From assembly GCA_963920635.1 (NCBI GenBank), contig OY987298.1:85073454-85137453 (forward strand): DNA of 64,000 bases. The letters run 5' to 3'. Positions 12,938-26,535 of this stretch are shown here, one piece after another. The notes under the pieces are model-generated. The model saw only the letters and a program-made list of their open reading frames with translations, was not told where the DNA came from and did not search any database. The first letter of the stretch is position 1, and the number at the start of each line of letters is the position of its first letter. Origin of the DNA: Pseudeuparius sepicola. Taxonomy: Eukaryota > Arthropoda > Insecta > Coleoptera > Anthribidae. The position numbers and the translations under genes were made by a program.

Positions 12938-13310
12938 AAGTACCTGGCCAGCGCACTTTTTCAATTTTTAAAAATGTTGACATGCTCCGAAAAAAAAAAT
13001 CCTATACGACGTAAATTGAGTTCTACAACACTATTCCGCCCACAAAATTTTTCTAAAAAATTTCTGAGTGCCTGGCCAGCGCACTTTTTTAATTTTTAAA
13101 AATGTTGACATGCTCCGAAAAAAAATTACTATGCGACGTAAATTTAGTTCTACAACACGATTGCGTCCTCAAAATTTTTCTAAAAATTTTCTGAGTGCCT
13201 AGCCAGCGCACTTTTTCAATTTTCAAAAATGTTGACATGCTCCGAAAAAAAAGTCCTGTGACGTAAATTGAGTTCTACAACACGATTCGGCACTAAAAAT
13301 TTTTCTAAAA

Positions 13311-14590
13311 AATTTCTGTGCCTGGCCAGCGCACTTTTTCAATTTTCAAAAATGTTGACATGCTCCGAAAAGAAAATTCCTATGCGACGTAAATTGACTT
13401 CTACAACACGATTCCGCCCACAAAATTTTTCTAAAAAATTTCTGAGTGCCTGGCCAGCGCACTTTTTTAATTTTTAAAAATGTTGACATGCTCAGAAAAA
13501 AAAATTCCCATGCGACGTAAATTGAGTTCTACAACACGATTCCGCCCTCAAAATTTTTCTAAAAATTTTCTGAGTGCCTGGCCAGCGCACTTTTTCAATT
13601 TTCAAAAATGTTGACATGCTCCGAAAAAAAAGTCCTGTGACGTAAATTGAGTTCTACAACACGATTCCGCCCTCAAAATTTTTCTAAAAAATTTCTAAGT
13701 ACCTGGTCAGCGCACTTTTTCAATTTTCAAAAATGTTGGCATGCTCCGAAAAAAAAAATCCTATGCGACGTAAATTAAGTTCTACAACACAATTCCGCCC
13801 TAAAAATTTTTTTATAAATTTCTGTGCCTGGCCAGCGCACTTTTTCAATTTTCTAAAATGTTGACATGCTCCGAAAATAAAATTCCTATGCGATGTAAAT
13901 TAAGTTCTACAACACGATTCCGCCCTCCAAATTTTTCTAAAAAATTTCTGAGTGCCTGGCCAGCGCACTTTTTCAATTTTCAAACATGTTGACATGCTCC
14001 AAAAAAAATTACTATGCGACGTAAATTGAGTTCTACAACACGATTCCGCCCTCAAAATGTTTCTAAAAAATTTTTGAGTGCCTGGCCAGCGCACTTTTTC
14101 AATTTTCAAAAATGTTGACATGCTCCGAAAAAAAATACCTATGCGACGTAAATTGAGTTCTACAACACGATTCCGCCCTCAAAATTTTTCTAAAAAAATT
14201 TTAAGTACCTGGTCAGCGAACTTTTTCAATTTTCAAAAATGTTGTCACGCTCCGAAAAAAAAATAAAATTCCTATACGACGTAAATTAAGTTCTACAACA
14301 CGATTCCGCCCTAAAAAATTTTCTATAAAATTTCTGAGTGCCTGGCCAGCGCACTTTTTCAATTTTCAAAAATGTTGACATGCTCCGAAAAAAAATGCCT
14401 ATGCGACGTAAATTGAGTTCTACAACACGATTCCGCCCTCAAAATGTTTCTAAAAAATTTTTGAGTGCCTGGCCAGCGCACTTTTTCAATTTTCAAAAAT
14501 GTTGACATGCTCCGAAAAAAAATACCTATGCGACGTAAATTGAGTTCTACAACACGATTACGCCATCAAAATTTTTCTAAAAAATTTTTA
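13311..14590. repeat. Block beta, copy 2
   Basis: This is the second copy of the block at 5062-6340, with the same monomer order and the marker monomer at 13869. Private changes include a one-base loss in the 'tttataaatttctg' linker near 13813 and 'gcgatgtaaatt' near 13891. The right part overlaps a 514-bp tandem duplication. Confidence 0.8.
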
Positions 14591-15105
14591 AGTACCTGGT
14601 CAGCGCACTTTTTCAATTTTCAAAAATGTTGACATGCTCCGAAAAAAAATACCTATGCGACGTAAATTGAGTTCTACAACACGATTCCGCCCTCAAAATT
14701 TTTCTAAAAAAATTTTAAGTACCTGGTCAGCGAACTTTTTCAATTTTCAAAAATGTTGTCACGCTCCGAAAAAAAAATAAAATTCCTATACGACGTAAAT
14801 TAAGTTCTACAACACGATTCCGCCCTAAAAAATTTTCTATAAAATTTCTGAGTGCCTGGCCAGCGCACTTTTTCAATTTTCAAAAATGTTGACATGCTCC
14901 GAAAAAAAATTCCTATGCGACGTAAATTGAGTTCTACAACACGATTCCGCCCTCAAAATGTTTCTAAAAAATTTTTGAGTGCCTGGCCAGCGCACTTTTT
15001 CAATTTTCAAAAATGTTGACATGCTCCGAAAAAAAATACCTATGCGACGTAAATTGAGTTCTACAACACGATTACGCCCTCAAAATTTTTCTAAAAAATT
15101 TTTAA
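14079..15105. repeat. Tandem duplication of a ~514-bp tetramer
   Basis: Four monomers (tacctatgcg; gtcacgctcc with taaaattcc; an aaaatgtttct type; tacctatgcg) occur twice in a row. Paired anchors are 'gtcacgctcc' at 14244 and 14758, and the rare 'cgattacgcc' at 14556 and 15070, both 514 bp apart. The rare shared variant shows that this is a real duplication, not chance recurrence of common types. A 515-bp tetramer with a similar order is duplicated at 27.4-28.4 kb. Confidence 0.87.
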
Positions 15106-16516
15106 GTACCTGGTCAGCGCACTTTTTCAATTTTCAAAAATGTTGACATGCTCCGAAAAAAAATACCTATGCGACGTAAATTGAGTTCTACAACACGATT
15201 CCGACCTCAAAATTTTTCTAAAAAAATTTTAAGTACCTGGTCAGAGCACTTTTTCAATTTTCAAAAATGTTGACATCCTCCGAAAAGAAAATTCCTATGC
15301 GACGTAAATTGAGTTCTAAAACACTATTCCTCCCTCCAAATTTTTCTAAAAAATTTCAAAGTACCTGGCCAGCGCACTTTTTCAATTTTCAAAAATGTTG
15401 ACATGCTCCGAAAAAAAATTACTATGCGACGTAAATTTAGTTCTACAACACGATTCCGTCCTCAAAATTTTTCCAAAAAAATTTCTAAGTGCCTGACCAG
15501 CGGACTTTTTCAATTTTCAAAAATGTTGACATGCTCCGAAAAAAAATTACTATGCGACGTAAATTTAGTTCTACAACACGATTGCGCCCTCAAAATTTTT
15601 CTAAAAATTTTCTGAGTGCCTGGCCAGCGCACTTTTTTAATTTTTAAAAATGTTGACATGCTCCGAAAAGAAAATTCCTATGCGACGTAAATTGAGTTCT
15701 ACAACACGATTCCACCCTTAAAATTTTTCTAAAAAAATTTTAAGTTCCTGGTCAATTTTCAAAAATGTTGTCATGCTCCGAAAAAAAATTCCTATACGAC
15801 GTAAATTGAGTTCTACCACACGATTCCGCCCTCAAAATTTTTCTAAAAAATTTCAAAGTACCTGGTCAGCGCACTTTTTCTATTTTCAAAAATGTTGACA
15901 TGCTCCGAAAAAAAATTCCTATGCGACGTAAATTGAGTTCTACAACACGATTCGGCCCTCAAAATGTTTCTAAAAAATTTTGAGTGCCTGGCCAGCGCAC
16001 TTTTTCAATTTTCAAAAATGTTGACATGCTCCGAAAAAAAATACCTATGCGACGTAAATTGAGTTCTACAACACGATTCCGCCCTCAAAATTTTTCTAAA
16101 AAAATTTTAAGTTCCTGGTCAGCGCACTTTTTCAATTTTCAAAAATGTTGTCATGCTCCGAAAAAAAAATAAAATTCCTATACGACGTAAATTGAGTTCT
16201 ACCACACGATTCCGCCCTCAAAATTTTTCTAAAAAATTTCTAAGTACCTGGCCAGCGCACTTTTTCAATTTTTAAAAATGTTGACATGCTCCGAAAAAAA
16301 AAATCCTATACGACGTAAATTGAGTTCTACAACACTATTCCGCCCTCCAAATTTTTCTAAAAAATTTCAAAGCACCTGGTCAGCGCACTTTTTCTATTTT
16401 CAAAAATGTTGACATGCTCCGAAAAAAAATTACTATGCGACGTAAATTTAGTTCTACAACACGATTGCGTCCTCAAAATTTTTCTAAAAATTTTCTGAGT
16501 GCCTAGCCAGCGCACT
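15106..16516. repeat. Satellite, older copy of the right part of block alpha
   Basis: Monomer order here matches the stretch about 2.79-2.92 kb downstream (to about 19.48 kb). It includes the gaccagcggac linker, the 13-bp-deleted linker at 15750 and the 'gattgcgtcctc' monomer near 16463. The offset changes by about one monomer along the match, so at least one monomer has been lost or gained. No other element was seen. Confidence 0.78.
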
Positions 16517-19500
16517 TTTTCAATTTTCAAAAATGTTGACATGCTCCGAAAAAAAAGTCCTGTGACGTAAATTGAGTTCTACAACACGATTCGGCACTAA
16601 AAATTTTTCTAAAAAATTTCTGAGTGCCTGGCCAGCGCACTTTTTCAATTTTCAAAAATGTTGACATGCTCCGAAAAGAAAATTCCTATGCGACGTAAAT
16701 TGACTTCTACAACACGATTCCGCCCACAAAATTTTTCTAAAAAATTTCTGAGTGCCTGGCCAGCGCACTTTTTTAATTTTTAAAAATGTTGACATGCTCA
16801 GAAAAAAAAATTCCCATGCGACGTAAATTGAGTTCTACAACACGATTCCGCCCTCAAAATTTTTCTCAAAATTTTCTGAGTGCCTGGCCAGCGCACTTTT
16901 TCAATTTTCAAAAATGTTGACATGCTCCGAAAAAAAAGTCCTGTGACGTAAATTGAGTTCTACAACACGATTCCGCCCTCAAAATTTTTCTAAAAAATTT
17001 CTGAGTACCTGGTCAGCGCACTTTTTCAATTTTCAAAAATGTTGGCATGCTCCGAAAAAAAAAAATCCTATGCGACGTAAATTAAGTTCTACAACACAAT
17101 TCCGCCCTAAAAATTTTTTTATAAAATTTCTGTGCCTGGCCAGCGCACTTTTTCAATTTTCTAAAATGTTGACATGCTCCGAAAATAAAATTCCTATGCG
17201 ACGTAAATTAAGTTCTACAACACGATTCCGCCCTCCAAATTTTTCTAAAAAATTTCTGAGTGCCTGGCCAGCGCACTTTTTCAATTTTCAAACATGTTGA
17301 CATGCTCCAAAAAAAATTACTATGCGACGTAAATTGAGTTCTACAACACGATTCCGCCCTCAAAATGTTTCTAAAAAATTTTTGAGTGCCTGGCCAGCGC
17401 ACTTTTTCAATTTTCAAAAATGTTGACATGCTCCGAAAAAAAATACCTATGCGACGTAAATTGAGTTCTACAACACGATTCCGCCCTCAAAATTTTTCTA
17501 AAAAAATTTTAAGTACCTGGTCAGCGAACTTTTTCAATTTTCAAAAATGTTGTCACGCTCCGAAAAAAAAATAAAATTCCTATACGACGTAAATCAAGTT
17601 CTACAACACGATTCCGCCCTAAAAAATTTTCTATAAAATTTCTGAGTGCCTGGCCAGCGCACTTTTTCAATTTTCAAAAATGTTGACATGCTCCGAAAAA
17701 AAATTCCTATGCGACGTAAATTGAGTTCTACAACACGATTCCGCCCTCAAAATGTTTCTAAAAAATTTTTGAGTGCCTGGCCAGCGCACTTTTTCAATTT
17801 TCAAAAATGTTGACATGCTCCGAAAAAAAATACCTATGCGACGTAAATTGAGTTCTACAACACGATTCCGCCCTCAAAATTTTTCTAAAAAATTTTTAAG
17901 TACCTGGTCAGCGCACTTTTTCAATTTTCAAAAATGTTGACATGCTCCGAAAAAAAATACCTATGCGACGTAAATTGAGTTCTACAACACGATTCCGACC
18001 TCAAAATTTTTCTAAAAAAATTTTAAGTACCTGGTCAGAGCACTTTTTCAATTTTCAAAAATGTTGACATCCTCCGAAAAGAAAATTCCTATGCGACGTA
18101 AATTGAGTTCTAAAACACTATTCCTCCCTCCAAATTTTTCTAAAAAATTTCAAAGTACCTGGCCAGCGCACTTTTTCAATTTTCAAAAATGTTGACATGC
18201 TCCGAAAAAAAATTACTATGCGACGTAAATTTAGTTCTACAACACGATTCCGTCCTCAAAATTTTTCCAAAAAAATTTCTAAGTGCCTGACCAGCGGACT
18301 TTTTCAATTTTCAAAAATGTTGACATGCTCCGAAAAAAATTACTATGCGACGTAAATTTAGTTCTACAACACGATTGCGCCCTCAAAATTTTTCTAAAAA
18401 TTTTCTGAGTGCCTGGCCAGCGCACTTTTTTAATTTTTAAAAATGTTGACATGCTCCGAAAAGAAAATTCCTATGCGACGTAAATTGAGTTCTACAACAC
18501 GATTCCACCCTCAAAATTTTCTAAAAAAATTTTAAGTTCCTGGTCAATTTTCAAAAATGTTGTCATGCTCCGAAAAAAAATTCCTATACGACGTAAATTG
18601 AGTTCTACCACACGATTCCGCCCTCAAAATTTTTCTAAAAAATTTCAAAGTACCTGGTCAGCGCACTTTTTATATTTTCAAAAATGTTGACATGCTCCGA
18701 AAAAAAATTCCTATGCGACGTAAATTGAGTTCTACAACACGATTCGGCCCTCAAAATGTTTCTAAAAAATTTTGAGTGCCTGGCCAGCGCACTTTTTCAA
18801 TTTTCAAAAATGTGGACATGCTCCGAAAAAAAATACCTATGCGACGTAAATTGAGTTCTACAACACGATTCCGCCCTCAAAATTTTTCTAAAAAAATTTT
18901 AAGTTCCTGGTCAGCGCACTTTTTCAATTTTCAAAAATGTTGTCATGCTCCGAAAAAAAAATAAAATTCCTATACGACGTAAATTGAGTTCTACCACACG
19001 ATTCCGCCCTCAAAATTTTTCTAAAAAATTTCTAAGTACCTGGCCAGCGCACTTTTTCAATTTTTAAAAATGTTGACATGCTCCGAAAAAAAAAATCCTA
19101 TACGACGTAAATTGAGTTCTACAACACTATTCCGCCCTCCAAATTTTTCTAAAAAATTTCAAAGTACCTGGTCAGCGCACTTTTTCTATTTTCAAAAATG
19201 TTGACATGCTCCGAAAAAAAAAATCCTATACGACGTAAATTGAGTTCTACAACACTATTCCGCCCTCCAAATTTTTCTAAAAAATTTCAAAGTACCTGGT
19301 CAGCGCACTTTTTCTATTTTCAAAAATGTTGACATGCTCCGAAAAAAAATTACTATGCGACGTAAATTTAGTTCTACAACACGATTGCGTCCTCAAAATT
19401 TTTCTAAAAATTTTCTGAGTGCCTAGCCAGCGCACTTTTTCAATTTTCAAAAATGTTGACATGCTCCGAAAAAAAAGTCCTGTGACGTAAATTGAGTTCT

Positions 19501-19566
19501 ACAACACGATTCGGCACTAAAAATTTTTCTAAAAAATTTCTGAGTGCCTGGCCAGCGCACTTTTTC
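16517..19566. repeat. Block alpha, copy 2
   Basis: This is the near-identical partner of 1-3051. It carries the marker monomer at 17177 and the same rare variants ('tgtggacatg' near 18811, 'tttttatatttt' near 18667). The only clear difference noticed within the aligned span is A-tract length near 17571. A third, shorter copy of its right end lies at 22742-23819. Confidence 0.9.
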
Positions 19567-20941
19567 AATTTTCAAAAATGTTGACATGCTCCGAAAAGAA
19601 AATTCCTATGCGACGTAAATTGACTTCTACAACACGATTCCGCCCACAAAATTTTTCTAAAAAATTTCTGAGTGCCTGTCCAGCGCACTTTTTTAATTTT
19701 TAAAAATGTTGACATGCTCAGAAAAAAAAATTCCCATGCGACGTAAATTGAGTTCTACAACACGATTCCGCCCTCAAAATTTTTCTAAAAATTTTCTGAG
19801 TGCCTGGCCAGCGCACTTTTTCAATTTTCAAAAATGTTGACATGCTCCGAAAAAAAAGTCCTGTGACGTAAATTGAGTTCTACAACACGATTCCGCCCTC
19901 AAAATTTTTCTAAAAAATTTCTAAGTACCTGGTCAGCGCACTTTTTCAATTTTCAAAAATGTTGGCATGCTCCGAAAAAAAAAATCCTATGCGACGTAAA
20001 TTAAGTTCTACAACACAATTCCGCCCTAAAAATTTTTTTATAAAATTTCTGTGCCTGGCCAGCGCACTTTTTCAATTTTCTAAAATGTTGACATGCTCCG
20101 AAAATAAAATTCCTATGCGACGTAAATTAAGTTCTACAACACGATTCCGCCCTCCAAATTTTTCTAAAAAATTTCTGAGTGCCTGGCCAGCGCACTTTTT
20201 CAATTTTCAAACATGTTGACATGCTCCAAAAAAAATTACTATGCGACGTAAATTGAGTTCTACAACACGATTCCGCCCTCAAAATGTTTCTAAAAAATTT
20301 TTGAGTGCCTGGCCAGCGCACTTTTTCAATTTTCAAAAATGTTGACATGCTCCGAAAAAAAATACCTATGCGACGTAAATTGAGTTCTACAACACGATTC
20401 CGCCCTCAAAATTTTTCTAAAAAAATTTTAAGTACCTGGTCAGCGCACTTTTTCAATTTTCAAAAATGTTGACATGCTCCGAAAAAAAATACCTATGCGA
20501 CGTAAATTGAGTTCTACAACACGATTCCGACCTCAAAATTTTTCTAAAAAAATTTTAAGTACCTGGTCAGAGCACTTTTTCAATTTTCAAAAATGTTGAC
20601 ATCCTAAGAAAAGAAAATTCCTATGCGACGTAAATTGAGTTCTAAAACACTATTCCTCCCTCCAAATTTTTCTAAAAAATTTCAAAGTACCTGGCCAGCG
20701 CACTTTTTCAATTTTCAAAAATGTTGACATGCTCCGAAAAAAAATTACTATGCGACGTAAATTTAGTTCTACAACACGATTCCGTCCTCAAAATTTTTCC
20801 AAAAAAATTTCTAAGTGCCTGACCAGCGGACTTTTTCAATTTTCAAAAATGTTGACATGCTCCGAAAAAAAATTACTATGCGACGTAAATTTAGTTCTAC
20901 AACACGATTGCGCCCTCAAAATTTTTCTAAAAATTTTCTGA
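19567..20941. repeat. Block gamma, copy 1 (~11 monomers)
   Basis: This block matches 25160-26535 at an offset of 5593, then 5594 after one extra A in the A-tract near 25567. It runs from the gacttc monomer through ggcatg, the marker monomer (20096) and the caaacatg monomer to the gaccagcggac monomer. The match breaks near 20953, where this copy reads 'caatttttaaaaatg' and the other reads 'taatttttaaaaatg'. A private change, 'catcctaagaaaag', is present near 20601. Confidence 0.87.
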
Positions 20942-22741
20942 GTGCCTGGCCAGCGCACTTTTTCAATTTTTAAAAATGTTGACATGCTCCGAAAAAAAAA
21001 ATCCTATACGACGTAAATTGAGTTCTACAACACTATTCCGCCCTCCAAATTTTTCTAAAAAATTTCAAAGTACCTGGTCAGCGCACTTTTTCTATTTTCA
21101 AAAATGTTGACATGCTCCGAAAAAAAATTCCTATGCGACGTAAATTGAGTTCTACAACACGATTCCGCCCTCAAAATGTTTCTAAAAAATTTTTGAGTGC
21201 CTGGCCAGCGCACTTTTTCAATTTTCAAAAATGTTGACATGCTCCGAAAAAAAATTACTATGCGACGTAAATTTAGTTCTACAACACGATTGCGCCCTCA
21301 AAATTTTTCTAAAAATTTTCTGAGTGCCTGGCCAGCGCACTTTTTTAATTTTTAAAAATGTTGACATGCTCCGAAAAGAAAATTCCTATGCGACGTAAAT
21401 TGAGTTCTACAACACGATTCCACCCTCAAAATTTTTCTAAAAAAATTTTAAGTTCCTGGTCAATTTTCAAAAATGTTGTCATGCTCCGAAAAAAAATTCC
21501 TATACGACGTAAATTGAGTTCTACCACACGATTCCGCCCTCAAAATTTTTCTAAAAAATTTCAAAGTACCTGGTCAGCGCACTTTTTCTATTTTCAAAAA
21601 TGTTGACATGCTCCGAAAAAAAATTCCTATGCGACGTAAATTGAGTTCTACAACACGATTCGGCCCTCAAAATGTTTCTAAAAAATTTTGAGTGCCTGGC
21701 CAGCGCACTTTTTCAATTTTCAAAAATGTTGACATGCTCCGAAAAAAAAAATAAAATTCCTATACGACGTAAATTGAGTTCTACCACACGATTCCGCCCT
21801 CAAAATTTTTCTAAAAAATTTCTAAGTACCTGGCCAGCGCACTTTTTCAATTTTTAAAAATGTTGACATGCTCCGAAAAAAAAAATCCTATACGACGTAA
21901 ATTGAGTTCTACAACACTATTCCGCCCTCCAAATTTTTCTAAAAAATTTCAAAGTACCTGGTCAGCGCACTTTTTCTATTTTCAAAAATGTTGACATGCT
22001 CCGAAAAAAAATTCCTATGCGACGTAAATTGAGTTCTACAACACGATTCCGCCCTCAAAATGTTTCTAAAAAATTTTTGAGTGCCTGGCCAGCGCACTTT
22101 TTCAATTTTCAAAAATGTTGACATGCTCCGAAAAAAAATTATTATGCGACGTAAATTGAGTTCTACAACACGATTCCGCCCTCAAAATTTTTCTAAAAAA
22201 ATTTTAAGTACCTGGTCAGCGCACTTTTTCAATTTTCAAAAATGTTGTCATGCTCCGAAAAAAAAAAAATTCCTATACGACGTAAATTAAGTTCTGCAAC
22301 ACGATTCCGCCCTAAAAATTTTTCTATAAAATTTCAAAGTACCTGGTCAGCGCACTTTTTCAATTTTCAAAAATGTTGGCATGCTCCGAAAAAAAAATTC
22401 CTATGCGACGTAAATTAAGTTCTACAACACAATTCCGCCCTAAATATTTTTTTATAAAATTTCTGTGCCTGGCCAGCGCACTTTTTCAATTTTCAAAAAT
22501 GTTGTCATGCTCCGAAAAAAAAAATTCCTATACGACGTAAATTAAGTTCTACAACACGATTCCGCCCTAAAAATTTTTCTATAAAATTTCTGAGTGCCTC
22601 GCCAGCGCACTTTTTCAATTTTCAAAAATGTTGACATGCTCCGAAAAAAAATTCCTATGCGACGTAAATTAAGTTCTACAACACAATTCCGCCCTAAAAA
22701 TTTATTTATAAAATTTCTGAGTGCCTGGCCAGCGCACTTTT
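20942..22741. repeat. Satellite with six-monomer cassette, instance 2 (21826-22592)
   Basis: The left part (about 21335-21700) matches the sequence 5,212 bp downstream. The right part (from about 21840) matches 5,337 bp downstream. The change of 125 bp reflects one extra monomer in the downstream copy. The six-monomer cassette occupies 21826-22592 (767 bp), with one changed site, 'ttattatgcg', near 22139. No gene signal was seen. Confidence 0.82.
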
Positions 22742-23819
22742 TTAATTTTTAAAAATGTTGACATGCTCCGAAAAGAAAATTCCTATGCGACGTAAATTGA
22801 GTTCTACAACACGATTCCACCCTCAAAATTTTCTAAAAAAATTTTAAGTTCCTGGTCAATTTTCAAAAATGTTGTCATGCTCCGAAAAAAAATTCCTATA
22901 CGACGTAAATTGAGTTCTACCACACGATTCCGCCCTCAAAATTTTTCTAAAAAATTTCAAAGTACCTGGTCAGCGCACTTTTTCTATTTTCAAAAATGTT
23001 GACATGCTCCGAAAAAAAATTCCTATGCGACGTAAATTGAGTTCTACAACACGATTCGGCCCTCAAAATGTTTCTAAAAAATTTTGAGTGCCTGGCCAGC
23101 GCACTTTTTCAATTTTCAAAAATGTGGACATGCTCCGAAAAAAAATACCTATGCGACGTAAATTGAGTTCTACAACACGATTCCGCCCTCAAAATTTTTC
23201 TAAAAAAATTTTAAGTTCCTGGTCAGCGCACTTTTTCAATTTTCAAAAATGTTGTCATGCTCCGAAAAAAAAAATAAAATTCCTATACGACGTAAATTGA
23301 GTTCTACCACACGATTCCGCCCTCAAAATTTTTCTAAAAAATTTCTAAGTACCTGGCCAGCGCACTTTTTCAATTTTTAAAAATGTTGACATGCTCCGAA
23401 AAAAAAAATCCTATACGACGTAAATTGAGTTCTACAACACTATTCCGCCCTCCAAATTTTTCTAAAAAATTTCAAAGTACCTGGTCAGCGCACTTTTTCT
23501 ATTTTCAAAAATGTTGACATGCTCCGAAAAAAAAAATCCTATACGACGTAAATTGAGTTCTACAACACTATTCCGCCCTCCAAATTTTTCTAAAAAATTT
23601 CAAAGTACCTGGTCAGCGCACTTTTTCTATTTTCAAAAATGTTGACATGCTCCGAAAAAAAATTACTATGCGACGTAAATTTAGTTCTACAACACGATTG
23701 CGTCCTCAAAATTTTTCTAAAAATTTTCTGAGTGCCTAGCCAGCGCACTTTTTCAATTTTCAAAAATGTTGACATGCTCCGAAAAAAAAGTCCTGTGACG
23801 TAAATTGAGTTCTACAACA
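22742..23819. repeat. Partial third copy of block alpha right end
   Basis: The stretch matches about 18430-19490 at an offset of 4,312-4,313, including the rare 'tgtggacatg' and the 13-bp-deleted linker at 22854. The match ends at about 23820, where this copy reads 'cactattccgccctcc' and block alpha reads 'cacgattcggcac'. The breakpoint therefore falls inside the gtcctgtgacg monomer, giving a chimeric monomer. Confidence 0.85.
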
Positions 23820-25159
23820 CTATTCCGCCCTCCAAATTTTTCTAAAAAATTTCAAAGTACCTGGTCAGCGCACTTTTTCTATTTTCAAAAATGTTGACAT
23901 GCTCCGAAAAAAAATTCCTATGCGACGTAAATTGAGTTCTACAACACGATTCCGCCCTCAAAATGTTTCTAAAAAATTTTTGAGTGCCTGGCCAGCGCAC
24001 TTTTTCAATTTTCAAAAATGTTGACATGCTCCGAAAAAAAATACCTATGCGACGTAAATTGAGTTCTACAACATGATTCCGCCCTCAAAATTTTTCTAAA
24101 AAAATTTTAAGTACCTGGTCAGCGCACTTTTGCAATTTTCAAAAATGTTGTCATGCTCCGAAAAAAAAATAAAATTCCTATACTACGTAAATTAAGTTCT
24201 GCAACACGATTCCGCCCTAAAAATTTTTCTATAAAATTTCAAAGTAGCTGGTCAGCGCACTTTTTCAATTTTCAAAAATGTTGGCATGCTCCGAAAAAAA
24301 AATTCCTATGCGACGTAAATTAAGTTCTACAACACAATTCCGCCCTAAAAATTTTTTTATAAAATTTCTGTGCCTGGCCAGCACACTTTTTCAATTTTCA
24401 AAAATGTTGACATGCTTCGAAAAAAATACCTATGCGACGTAAATTGAGTTCTACAACACGATTCCGCCCTCAAAATTTTTCTAAAAAATATCAAAGTACC
24501 TGGTCAGCGCACTTTTTCAATTTTCAAAAATGTTGGCATGCTCCGAAAAAAAATTCCTATGCGACGTAAATTAAGTTCTACAACACAATTCCGCCCTAAA
24601 AATTTTTTTATAAAATTTCTGCGCCTGGCCAGCGCACTTTTTCAATTTTCAAAAATGTTGACATGCTCCGAAAAGAAAATTCCTATGCGACGTAAATTGA
24701 GTTCTAGAACACGATTCCACCCTCAAAATTTTTCGAAAAAAATTTTAAGTTCCTGGTCAGCGCACTTTTTCAATTTTCAAAAATGTTGTCATGCTCCGAA
24801 AAAAAAAATAAAATTCCTATACGACGTAAATTGAGTTCTACCACACGATTCCGCCCTCAAAATTTTTCTAAAAAATTTCTAAGTACCTGGCCAGCGCACT
24901 TTTTCAATTTTTAAAAATGTTGACATGCTCCGAAAAAAAAATCCTATACGACGTAAATTGAGTTCTACAACACTACTCCGCCCTCCAAATTTTTCTAAAA
25001 AATTTCAAAGTACCTGGTCAGCGCACTTTTTCTATTTTCAAAAATGTTGACATGCTCTGAAAAAAAATTCCTATGCGACGTAAATTGAGTTCTACAACAC
25101 GATTCCGCCCTCAAAATGTTTCTAAAAAATTTTTTTGTGCCTGGCCAGCGCACTTTTTC
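23820..25159. repeat. Satellite, relative of the right-hand units
   Basis: About 24020-24830 matches about 37785-38594 at an offset near 13,764. Shared variants are 'caacatgattccg', 'cacttttgcaatttt', 'aaagtagctggtca', 'ccagcacac', 'aaaaaatatcaaag' and 'gagttctagaacacg'. These variants are typical of the right half of the window, so this is an outpost of that type within the left half. Confidence 0.8.
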
Positions 25160-26535
25160 AATTTTCAAAAATGTTGACATGCTCCGAAAAGAAAATTCCT
25201 ATGCGACGTAAATTGACTTCTACAACACGATTCCGCCCACAAAATTTTTCTAAAAAATTTCTGAGTGCCTGGCCAGCGCACTTTTTTAATTTTTAAAAAT
25301 GTTGACATGCTCAGAAAAAAAAATTCCCATGCGACGTAAATTGAGTTCTACAACACGATTCCGCCCTCAAAATTTTTCTAAAAATTTTCTGAGTGCCTGG
25401 CCAGCGCACTTTTTCAATTTTCAAAAATGTTGACATGCTCCGAAAAAAAAGTCCTGTGACGTAAATTGAGTTCTACAACACGATTCCGCCCTCAAAATTT
25501 TTCTAAAAAATTTCTAAGTACCTGGTCAGCGCACTTTTTCAATTTTCAAAAATGTTGGCATGCTCCGAAAAAAAAAAATCCTATGCGACGTAAATTAAGT
25601 TCTACAACACAATTCCGCCCTAAAAATTTTTTTATAAAATTTCTGTGCCTGGCCAGCGCACTTTTTCAATTTTCTAAAATGTTGACATGCTCCGAAAATA
25701 AAATTCCTATGCGACGTAAATTAAGTTCTACAACACGATTCCGCCCTCCAAATTTTTCTAAAAAATTTCTGAGTGCCTGGCCAGCGCACTTTTTCAATTT
25801 TCAAACATGTTGACATGCTCCAAAAAAAATTACTATGCGACGTAAATTGAGTTCTACAACACGATTCCGCCCTCAAAATGTTTCTAAAAAATTTTTGAGT
25901 GCCTGGCCAGCGCACTTTTTCAATTTTCAAAAATGTTGACATGCTCCGAAAAAAAATACCTATGCGACGTAAATTGAGTTCTACAACACGATTCCGCCCT
26001 CAAAATTTTTCTAAAAAATTTTTAAGTACCTGGTCAGCGCACTTTTTCAATTTTCAAAAATGTTGACATGCTCCGAAAAAAAATACCTATGCGACGTAAA
26101 TTGAGTTCTACAACACGATTCCGACCTCAAAATTTTTCTAAAAAAATTTTAAGTACCTGGTCAGAGCACTTTTTCAATTTTCAAAAATGTTGACATCCTC
26201 CGAAAAGAAAATTCCTATGCGACGTAAATTGAGTTCTAAAACACTATTCCTCCCTCCAAATTTTTCCAAAAAATTTCAAAGTACCTGGCCAGCGCACTTT
26301 TTCAATTTTCAAAAATGTTGACATGCTCCGAAAAAAAATTACTATGCGACGTAAATTTAGTTCTACAACACGATTCCGTCCTCAAAATTTTTCCAAAAAA
26401 ATTTCTAAGTGCCTGACCAGCGGACTTTTTCAATTTTCAAAAATGTTGACATGCTCCGAAAAAAAATTACTATGCGACGTAAATTTAGTTCTACAACACG
26501 ATTGCGCCCTCAAAATTTTTCTAAAAATTTTCTGA
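25160..26535. repeat. Block gamma, copy 2
   Basis: This is the partner of 19567-20941, with the marker monomer at 25690. It differs by one A in a homopolymer tract near 25567 and by scattered substitutions such as 'tttttccaaaaaattt' near 26262. Confidence 0.87.

Larger units (their letters stand above)
6341..13310. repeat. Satellite, heterogeneous zone with small local duplications
   Basis: About 55 monomers occur here without a large block copy that I could align. It holds a truncated monomer near 7.75 kb, the six-monomer cassette at 8473-9240, a two-monomer duplication at 9368-9875 and a three-monomer duplication at 12164-12937. Monomers with 'gcctcgcca' linkers followed by 'gcttcgaaaa' occur repeatedly (about 7985, 9290, 10430, 10690 and 10940) and are also common after 24 kb. 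No gene, RNA or mobile element was seen. Confidence 0.85.
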